A DNA stretch of 54,397 bases from Clostridia bacterium (GTDB lineage Bacteria; Bacillota; Clostridia; Christensenellales; Borkfalkiaceae), in NCBI GenBank assembly GCA_900767195.1, contig CAAFYG010000101.1:1-54397 (forward strand), in the 5' to 3' direction. A model generated the notes under the pieces. The model was not told the origin of the DNA, did no database searches, and worked only from the letters and a program-made list of their open reading frames with translations. Positions within the stretch are counted from its first letter, which is position 1. Every line of letters starts with the position of its first letter. Shown piece by piece: positions 25,401 through 34,000 of the stretch. Made by a program: the position numbers and the translations under genes.

Positions 25401-27684
25401 GGACGGTTTCGGATTGCTGGCGGAATACACCGCGCCGAACGGAGCGATCGCATACGGCGTTTATACTCTTGCAGACGCGGAAAAAAATATTCTGCAACTG
25501 TACACTACGGCAGAAGAATTGTATTATTTCGATCTTTCGAAAGAAGGCGAATCGCAGACGTTTACTCTGCGCGGCAACGAATACGGCATGCCGTATCGTT
25601 TTGTGAATAATCAACAGCTGACCGTCTTTGCCGCGGAAATGGACGGACACGGCAAACTTTCGATTATCGATGTGGAAAAATCTACGTCGACGAAACCCAG
25701 CTATGCGGCGGAAGGCATCGATTATACGAGAAACAACGACGAATTTACTTTCACTTGGACGCATGCAGGCGAAACAAAAACCGTTACGGGCGTACTCAGA
25801 GGGCTTGTTTCCGGGAATCGCCCGCTTCCCTGCTTTATTATTTATCAGGAAGAAACGGTTGCGGTGACGTATATCAATCCCGACGACTATTCGTTGATGG
25901 TGCTCGATCGGCTCGGAAACGCTACGATTTATTCGGGCAATAAGGCGGTGAAGGAAGAAGTTAAAGACGATGAGGGGAACGTTATCGGGCTGAACGTTGT
26001 TTCCCGCCCCGGTGACAAAGTGAATGGCGCGTATACGTTGGTTTCCGACGAATTATTCTATTATGTGAATTCCGACGGAACGGATGGTTCTCTTTATAGA
26101 TACGATACGCAAAACAAGCGCGTTAAGCGTTGTTCTTACAGCAAAGAGTTCAGTTATTACGCTTCTGACTTTGTCGGCGCAATGCTTTTTTCGAAGAATG
26201 GTGTGGCGGCAATTAACGGCAAACAGTGTTATTACGAAATTACTGAAGAAGGAATTGACGTATATCGCAAAACGAGCGCGTCCGGCGGGAATAAATACGG
26301 ATTCAAAAAAACGGAAAATTTGCTTTCTTTCGACGATACGATTGCAGATCTGTTGCCTGAGGAAATCGTTGATGACGGAGTGACGTATTTTAAAAACGAC
26401 GGATTTGATCTTTCTTTCAATCGTAAAGAGGATACGAAGAATTTGTATCCGCGTACATTCAGCGATGTAGGGGATAAAGACGGCAAAGTACCTATTTCGC
26501 GGTTGCAATTCTCTCATACGGGCGCGGAGGAATTCAGCGTTGCCGGTACGGTATTCTTAATTTATCACGAAAGGGTTGCTCAGAAGGATGATAGTGGAAA
26601 TACGGTGTACGTTCCGGGAGCAGAAAAAGAGATATCCAAGACCTGCACGGTGTCCCGCGTGAAATTGACGGACGAGTTTGGTAATATTTCATATCGCATG
26701 TATGTTTCCTTCGACAATTATCGCTTCGATATTTCGGTGGATTTCAAGGGGACGGGAATTAATGCGAATAATACGTACGAAGTGAGCGGCTTGAATTACA
26801 TTCAGTCTTATTCCTCGTTTAATTACGCATTTTACAGTGCATTGTATTCGATGTACGGTTCGGTTTCTCCGATTACCGATCCGGGGACGTTGTCTCTTCA
26901 GATCAATTTTGATGAAAACGGCGACGAGGTATATCGTCGGATAAAATCTGAGTTCACGGAAGCGAGCGGTTACGCGGATTCCGAAGGCAATTTGTTTGAA
27001 ATCGATTGCGAATACACGATGAACGGCAAAACGTACAATGCCGACTTTACCGGCAAGGACGGTAAGAATTATCGCCTTTATATGCAGCCGATGAGTCAGT
27101 ACGGTATCAGCGGCTATTCGATGATGATTACGCGCATCGAAACGCTGAAAGACGGAAAATACACCGTAGCCGTGGAACGCCTGGCTGCTTCCGACAGCGG
27201 TTATACAGCCGGATCGTACGTATCCTTTGCGCTTTCCGAAGGCGAGGGCGAAGAGAAAACGGAGTATACGGCGGATACGATTTTCCGTACGAGCGCAACC
27301 GCGCCGTGGACGTATGTAGTAAGAGAATATAACGAAAACAAGAGAATTTCTTCCACAAAATATTTCGAAATAACGCTTACCGAAAAATCAACGGAGATAG
27401 GAGATACCGGAATTGCTTTCTTCGAAAGCGTGAAGGTTGCCGAAAAAGCGGTGAACACGTATTATACGGAAAGCGGAAACAACGACGGCAAATCGTTTGT
27501 CGACATAGGCGCAGACGGCGTGAAGCTGCTGGTTCTGAACGGAACGGGATACGTGATCTCGGAAAGCACGTACGAAGAATCGACGGGCGAATATCATGCT
27601 ACCGCGACTTCCGGTAAAAAATTCAGCGTTAAGGTAACCGGCGATACCGCCGAGATCACCGAAATCGTTGAAGAAAACGCATAA
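22495..27684 (+). CDS. Large lipoprotein with InlB repeats and unassigned beta-rich repeats
   Basis: A 1729-residue probable lipoprotein. The ATG at 22495 is chosen because AAGGAG lies 8 bases upstream; an in-frame ATG at 22459 lacks this. The signal peptide offers two possible lipidated cysteines, Cys22 (AAGC) and Cys28 (AAAC). InlB B-type repeats occupy about residues 32-99, 101-171 and 249-341, with a linker of the EIYRQNL...YFDRKTFTV kind (172-252) that often joins such repeats. The remaining roughly 1380 residues are polar and beta-rich, with recurring turns such as LDGFG, IDDDG, LDNDG, MDGHG and LDRLG, each near a hydrophobic strand and a G-x-Y strand. I do not recognise a catalytic motif or a known family for this part. 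It is flanked by its own promoter and a post-stop hairpin. Likely a surface binding or scaffold protein. Confidence 0.87.
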   Translation: MKNKTKKKSLRTLLFVIAAAGCLGAAACAKEKLTLSFAVNGGADIAAAEVKKGEEYSLPTPTREGYEFEGWYATEDFSGDPVEKITDVQENHTFYAKWAKVQTITLNANGGTLSATTVKAKVGANLSEVLASYVPEKTGYVFGAWFGADGKEISKTAVVPDSDLTLTAKYKVGYTVEIYRQNLEQTGYEKDEQPLVYYDYEGVTVNAEEKLRGFTEVAKKGESGTLASIKLTGNAADNVMRLYFDRKTFTVTYKVTYPDGSGKTQSSVNVLYGKKVQVPCDYEAEGYLLTGWSKREGGEAEYFTDTMKHCLYGEKDAETETSDEIAPEDSVNLYAVWEKGYTDMFGGYDALYLFDKEGSKIYMSRGGVFFEGKYYAKSSNFEFDTGSEVLNGKLIGNGSFVYLDGTHEFPHAVCFNYATGKTDDSTYIDFGDDNTLLYVTRKDDRTYSSKGVYELTDDGYFKATFIDGDLNGRELTFFRGKLSNGDDVFVQRNDEEICSMYRHIVNGSSLVQTSRIAEGYFELKLDGFGIASLNTGTTADPQISQFYYTMENREITLYNSYRSKQGVIRVFDDDNGKTGWMFYNSAFDRTIVAADGSAITMDGVCNLTYKDKNGTETSGYYATSSTVLGTLVGMNKNDKAYRFLVTSYSEEVLGDDGKKTTETKYNFVAKSDKYAEYYFQSNAGTMYGPLLVIDDDGAGTASIYEYISATKTYSIASKGTYTKDEKSGLYTYTAKESHAVDGGTGAYNIEGLTTAVFRVDTESTAYSVYYWNTVLDGETWENYEKSYVSADGKATLKKVGSIMRLDNDGIVTSGTFATNTKTNVTTITNGKKNKAYVRIDEKNGTFEVLWTSPYSSYLMDEKGKTDTAKYITFDGTGSSKNGGATYTVVTGSGESRVTTTYTGKFTETDETDSINANYKVCVFTGTTEENKPIEFKFLRVRGSSSITIYTYNKLLNGEYTSASEGSLKLDGFGLLAEYTAPNGAIAYGVYTLADAEKNILQLYTTAEELYYFDLSKEGESQTFTLRGNEYGMPYRFVNNQQLTVFAAEMDGHGKLSIIDVEKSTSTKPSYAAEGIDYTRNNDEFTFTWTHAGETKTVTGVLRGLVSGNRPLPCFIIYQEETVAVTYINPDDYSLMVLDRLGNATIYSGNKAVKEEVKDDEGNVIGLNVVSRPGDKVNGAYTLVSDELFYYVNSDGTDGSLYRYDTQNKRVKRCSYSKEFSYYASDFVGAMLFSKNGVAAINGKQCYYEITEEGIDVYRKTSASGGNKYGFKKTENLLSFDDTIADLLPEEIVDDGVTYFKNDGFDLSFNRKEDTKNLYPRTFSDVGDKDGKVPISRLQFSHTGAEEFSVAGTVFLIYHERVAQKDDSGNTVYVPGAEKEISKTCTVSRVKLTDEFGNISYRMYVSFDNYRFDISVDFKGTGINANNTYEVSGLNYIQSYSSFNYAFYSALYSMYGSVSPITDPGTLSLQINFDENGDEVYRRIKSEFTEASGYADSEGNLFEIDCEYTMNGKTYNADFTGKDGKNYRLYMQPMSQYGISGYSMMITRIETLKDGKYTVAVERLAASDSGYTAGSYVSFALSEGEGEEKTEYTADTIFRTSATAPWTYVVREYNENKRISSTKYFEITLTEKSTEIGDTGIAFFESVKVAEKAVNTYYTESGNNDGKSFVDIGADGVKLLVLNGTGYVISESTYEESTGEYHATATSGKKFSVKVTGDTAEITEIVEENA

Positions 27685-27700
27685 ATAGCCGGAGATTTCA

Positions 27701-27729
27701 CGGCGGAGTTGTGTAAAAGCACTCCGCCG
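27701..27729 (+). terminator. GC-rich stem-loop after the beta-repeat lipoprotein gene
   Basis: A perfect 9-bp stem CGGCGGAGT/ACTCCGCCG (27701-27709 and 27721-27729) with an 11-base loop lies 16 bases after the stop codon. No T-run follows, so it may be a poor terminator or an mRNA 3'-end stabiliser. The stretch 27730-27874 up to the next promoter is AT-rich and holds nothing else that I recognise. Confidence 0.4.
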
Positions 27730-27874
27730 CGGAACAGATATTCGGAAAATTGCCGGAAACGAACGAAAAATGCAAGAAAGAAACAAAGATACGGGAAAGA
27801 CAGTGCGAAAAAGCAAAAAATTTTTTATATTTATGTAAAAAAGATAAAATTTGCCATACTACCGCTAATGTCGC

Positions 27875-27903
27875 TTTACTTTTTTTCGTTTTTTGTATAT
27901 AAT
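27875..27903 (+). promoter_or_regulatory. Sigma-A type promoter for the surface protease gene
   Basis: TTTACT (27875-27880), a 17-base spacer rich in T, and TATAAT (27898-27903). The -35 hexamer is identical to that of the MoxR/VWA operon promoter. The leader to the ATG at 28036 is about 125 bases, with short repeats of GACGGCAG (around 27947 and 28007) of unknown meaning. Confidence 0.8.
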
Positions 27904-28035
27904 ATTGTCGTTATTGCATGAAACTATAATCACAGGTAAAAATGTCTGACGGCAGGGCAAAAAAGCGAATCTCGGATGGAATACCGGTTTACTGCCGGTT
28001 TTGCGGACGGCAGAGTTACGTTTAAGGATAACAAG

Positions 28036-31000
28036 ATGACTAAAAAGACTAAAAAATATACAATAAGAATTTTTGCTTTGGCGATGGGAATCGGAGCGGC
28101 GGGCGGATTCTTTTTCGAAAATTTAGGGAAAGAGCTGGGCGAAGGCAGCGCGAATGCAGACGCCGCTTTTTCGCGCTTAAACGGCGCGGTGAAAACGAAT
28201 ACGGAAGATTATTTCGATCATAACGTTGTCTATAAGCTTCCTTCTTCCGTTTCTTCTTCACAGGAAATTTCCGTGATTGTTTCGATGAAGGCGGATTCCG
28301 TGCTGGACGCTTACGAAGCTTCCGATAATAAGCGCACGGTGAAAGAGTACGTTACCACGGGCGAAGCTCGCGCTACGGCTCGCGCCGCCGAACGCGAACG
28401 AAATCAGCTGATTAAAAAGCTGGATAAATCCGGCTTGAAATATGAGCTTGGCGAAAAATACGATACCGTTCTGAGCGGCTTTGAAATTACGATCAAAGCG
28501 AAAGATTTCGAAAAAGCGAATAAAATTCTTTCTTCCGACGCAACGCTGATTGTCGGCGACGTATACGCGCCGGCGGAAACGCAGGTGATTACCAACGACG
28601 TAGACGTTTACGATACCGGTATTTTCGATAGTTCGAAATCGGAATATCAGGGCGACGGCGTTGTGGTTGCCGTACTCGATACCGGTCTTGACTATACGCA
28701 CACGGCATTTTCCGTGGATAATTTTACTACTTCCGAAGAGGCGTTTACTCTTTCTACGATCGCTTCGAAGATCGGAAGCACGGCGGCGGCGAAAAATTCG
28801 GCGGGACTTACCGCCGAGGACGTGTACGTCAGCCGCAAAGTGCCGTATGCTTACGATTATGCGGATAAAGATGCGAACGTTGCGCCGATCAGCTCGGAGC
28901 ACGGCACGCACGTTGCCGGCGTGATCGCGGGAAAAGACGAAACGATCACGGGCGTTGCGCCGAATGCGCAGCTTGCGATTATGAAAGTGTTTTCCGATAC
29001 GCAGACCGGCGCAAAAACTTCGTGGCTGCTTGCGGCTCTCGAAGACTGCGTGACTTTGGGCGTGGACGTGATCAACATGTCGCTCGGCTCGGGCTGCGGC
29101 TTTACGCGCGAAGTAGACGAGAAAGAAGTGGCGGACGTATATGATAAAGTGCGTGCGGCGGGCATTTCGCTGATCGCTTCCGCAGCCAATTCGTATAACG
29201 CCACGATGAATTCGGAAAAGAACGGCAACAACGGGCTGACTTCCAACCCCGATTCGGGTACGGTAGGTTCGCCTTCTACGTATGAAGCCGCGCTTTCCAT
29301 TGCTTCGGTAGACGGTGTAAAAACGCCCTATCTTACGCATAACGGCGATATTATTTACTTCACCGAGGCTTCCACCTCCGACGCGCAGACGAAAAAGAGC
29401 TTTGTAAACGATATTTTAAAAACCGTAGGCGAAGGCGTTACGGAACATGACTTCGAATACGTAACCATTCCGGGAATCGGTCGTTCTTCCGATTATATGG
29501 AAGAGGACGATTATTATAAAGGAAAAATCGTGCTTGTAAAGCGCGGTACTTCCACGTTTGAAGAAAAGGTGCGCGTTGCGCTGAAAGAAAAAGGCGCGGC
29601 GGGTATCATTATTTACAACAATGTTTCGGGGAATATCTCGATGTCGGTAGGCGCGAACATCGGCGCCGTATGCTCGCTTTCGCAGGACGAAGGCGAAAAA
29701 CTTGCCGCAAACAAAACGGGTATTCTGAAAGTTTCCCGATCGCAGGCAGCCGGGCCGTTTATGTCCGACTTCTCTTCGTGGGGGCCTACTTCCGATTTGA
29801 AAATCAAGCCTGAAATCACGGCGCACGGCGGTGAAATTTTATCCGCCGTTCCCGGGCAGAAATACGAAAGACTTTCGGGTACTTCGATGGCTGCGCCCAA
29901 CCAGGCGGGCGCAACGGCGCTGATCCGTCAGTATGTGAGATATTCGGGAGTGTTCGGTAACGATACGCTTGCCGCAACCGAAGTTACCAAGCGCGTAAAT
30001 CAGCTGATGATGTCTACGGCAGATATCGTCATGAATAAAAACGGATTGCCTTACGCCGTGAGAAAGCAGGGTTCGGGACTTGTGAACATCACGAAAGCCA
30101 CCACCACTGCGGCATATATTTCCACATACAATGCCGACGGCTCGGAAATGGATAAAACCAAGCTCGAGCTCGGCGACGACAAAAAAAAGACGGGCGTTTA
30201 CGAAATGACGTTTGCGGTGAATAATATCACGGGCAGCGCGATTTCGTATAACGTCGACGCGGTGATGATCACCGAGGGCGTGAGCAAAACGTATACTTCG
30301 CACGGCGATACCACGGTGACGCAGGAAGGGTATCTTCTTTCCGGCACGCAGACGCAGGTGGTTTCCGTTTCGGGCAGCGGCTCGGCAAACGGCAACACGG
30401 TGACGGTGCAGGCGAACGGCAGCGCTACGGTTAATCTGAAAATTACGCTTTCCGAAGCGGATAAACAATATTTAAACGAATCTTTCGAAAACGGTATGTA
30501 CGTGGAAGGGTTTGTGAAGTTGGAAGCGGCAAGCGGCACAAGCGTGTCGATGAATGTTCCCGTGCTTGCGTTTTACGGCGACTGGACGGAAGCTCCGCTT
30601 TTCGACGAAGAATATTACGATACGAATAAAGACGAGCTGAACGCAGGTCTCGACGCCGAAGATAAGCTGATGGCGGACGCTTACGCTACGCGCGTGATCG
30701 GCGGCTTGTACAGCGATTATATTTCTACGCTCGGCGCATACGCGTTTACGCAGGATCCTTCGGCTACGCCGATTGCGGCGAATAAAGAGCATATCGCTAT
30801 TTCCAATCAGGAAGGGGAAAACGGTTCTGTGAATAAAATCCGCTCCGTTACGGCGGGGCTTTTGCGCAACGCGAAACGGGTGGATATTTCCATTACCGAC
30901 GCGGCGACGGGCAGAGAGATTTATTCCGAATCCAAATACAACGTCCGTAAAGCGTTTAACAGCGGCGGATCAATTTACGGGTCGTCGATCGATCTGGATT

Positions 31001-34000
31001 TCAGCGCGCTCGAAAATAATCTGAAAAACAATTCGAAGTATCTCGTGAAGATGACTTCTTATATCGATTACGGCGCAGACGGCGAGCAAAATAACAAACG
31101 CAACACATTTGAATTCCCTTTGTATATCGATTTCGAAGCGCCGATCGTGACGGGCGTGGAATATCGCACCGAATATGACTCTGTCACGAAAAAAACGCAG
31201 CTTTTCGCCGATGTAAGCATTTACGACAACCATTACACAATGGGCGTGTCGTTCGGACAGGTGGTTTATTCCGATCCGGAAACTACCGGTTATTCATTAT
31301 CTTTGAGAAGTTTCGGCAAATACGTTACTCCCGTATATTCCGAGTTTAATACCACTTCGAAGGTAACGATTGATCTTACCGAGCTGGTATCGCAGATCAA
31401 GAAAGATTCGTTGGGCTCGAATAGTACGTCTAATAATTCGTTTATCGCGTCTTGCTACGATTATGCGTTGAATAACGCTACCTACGAAATCCGTTTGCCC
31501 GATGAAGTGCTTGCAATGTACTTTAGCGAAGAAACGATCAATCTTAATCCGAACGAAACGAAACCGCTTTCCGAAGTGTTGAATATTTTCCCCAACGAGA
31601 GCTGGATTCAGACGCTGGACGTTACTTCTACGGATAAAGACGTAGCGGACGTGCTTAATCAAACGATTATCGCAAAGAAGAGCGGCAACGTAGTGCTTAC
31701 GGCTACGGGGTACGATGCGAACGGAAAAAAAGTGACGGCTACCGTCAACGTACACGTTTACGGCGAAGGCGAGGAAGGCTACGACGGATCGTATTCGTTG
31801 CAGACGGTGAATAAATTCGAGCTGACGGGATATAAGACGAACAAAGCATATTATTCGCTTTCCTCTTCCGAAAGGGAGATCGGCACGACGGGCGGCACAT
31901 ACTCGTTCGGCGGCAGCTACGAACTTTCGATGTATCCTTCCGAAAGCGTCACGCTGCAATATATTCTCGATTCTTATTATCCCTCGCTTACGAAAGTGGA
32001 GTTTTCTTCGAGTAACGGCAACGCTACGGTAGACGAAGAAGGTACGATCGTTGCGCAAAAGGACGGCAGAGCCACAATCACCGCGGCGGTAACTTATAAC
32101 GGCGAATCTACGCTGCACATGCTCACCGTATCGGTGACGATCAAAGAGCCGTTTGCATTCAACAGCATTTATCTCAACACGTACAGAGGACTCGGCGGCG
32201 AGGTTGTGATTCCCGACGATCGCGGCATTACTACCATCAACGCGTTTGCATTTTCGGGCTATGAGCTTGTAGAAAAAGATCTGAGCGCGGGCGACGTGAT
32301 CGATAAAGAATCGCCGTATCACATGAAACAAGCGGTGATCGGCGAAGACACGATCACAAAAGTGGTGATTCCGGAAGGCGTTACCACCATCGAGCAGTAC
32401 GCGTTTGCAAAGCTGACGGCACTTGAAGAAGTGGTGTTGCCTTCCACATTGAATCTGATCGGACTCGGCGCGTTCCAGGGCTGCAAGAAACTGACGAAAA
32501 TCAATCTTGAGAACGTACAGTTCATCAACGAGCGGGCGTTCTCCGAGTGCAATTTGCAGGATAATCTCGGCTATACCGAAGAGTACGAGCCGAAAGCGGC
32601 GAAAATGGTTTCTATCGGAAACTATGCGTTTGAAAATTGCAAACTTGCCACGGTGGCTTTGCCGAAAACGGCACAGTCGATCGGTATCGGCGCGTTTACG
32701 GGGAACACAGAGCTTGTCAACGTAGAATTCGAAGCCGCTAAAATGAAAGTGGGCAAGGGCGCGTTTGCGGGTTGCACGGGGTTGTCCTCGATCGATATCA
32801 ACGCGGCGGTTATTTCCGCTTATGCATTCCAGGGTTGCACCTCGTTGTCGGAAGTGCGCCTCGGCAAGGACGTATCCGTAATCGGCGAATACGCATTTGC
32901 GAATACGGAAATTGCGAAATTCAATCTTGCTTCCGCGAATACCTATCTTCAGGCGAAAGACGGAGGAAAGTATATTTATAAAGGCACGGAGCTGATCGTG
33001 GCCGCACCGAAAGTTGTGGGCGACGGTATCGGCAATACGGTAACGCTTCCCGCGGATACCGCGTCGATTTCCAAAGGCGCGTTCTCGGGCAACGCAGCGT
33101 TGTTCGAGCTTACCGCTACGGGTGTGACAAAGGTAGGCGACTATGCGTTTTCGGATTGTACCAATCTGAAGAAAGTGACGCTCGGTAAATTGAAAACAAT
33201 CGGCGCGTATGCGTTTGCGAATACGGCAATCACTTCCACGCCGGATCTTTCCGAAGCGGAAAGTATCGGTAAATATGCTTTTGCGCTGACAAAAATTGCG
33301 AAAGTAACGTTGCCGGGCGGTGTGTTTGCGGATGATTATGCGTTCGCTTTGAATACAGAGCTTAAAGAAGTTGAAATCGGCGACGGCGCGGTGATCGGCG
33401 AGGCGGCGTTCTATTCCCGGCTGACGGATAATTCCTTTGAAGGAACGGGAAAATTCAATTCGGACAGTTATCAAACGTACGAATATGAGGTGAAAAACGA
33501 AACAGGCGCAACCGCGAAAACGTACACGTATTATTCCTATAATATTAAATCCGGAAATGTTTCCGCGCTTACCTCTCTTACGGTGGGTAAAAACGTGACG
33601 ATCGGCAATTATGCATTTGCCGGCAACGCGAAACTTAAGGAAATTACGTGGAACGGAAACGGCGAAGGCGTAATCATCGGCGATTATGCGTTCTACAACG
33701 CGGCGTCGCTTGTCACGGCGAATCTTTCGAAAATCGAAACGATCGGCGAGGGTGCGTTCTCGGGTGTGCGCAGAATGGATCTCCGCATTAACGAAAACAA
33801 AATTTATGCTGCGTATCGTATTGCAATGAATGGCGGCGAGGAGCGAATGCTCGGCAATCTGTACACCTCGGGGGCGGCTCAACTTGCCGACGTAAATCTT
33901 TCGAACGCCGGAACGCTTGGCAAGGGCGCGTTTGCTTACAATCAAAAGCTTACAAATCTTACGCTGGGAGATAAGCTTACCGCAATTGCGGATTATGCTT

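Noticed and set aside
27976..28035. Upstream ATG of the protease gene
   Set aside because: The 20 extra residues precede a clear basic-hydrophobic signal segment, and AAGGAT fits the ATG at 28036 better.
31297..33945. An 882-residue open frame on the minus strand inside the protease gene
   Set aside because: It is antisense to the LRR_5 array, is full of Arg/His/Phe, and has no ribosome site or family features. Long stop-free antisense frames are expected from the repeated codons of LRR_5 sequence.
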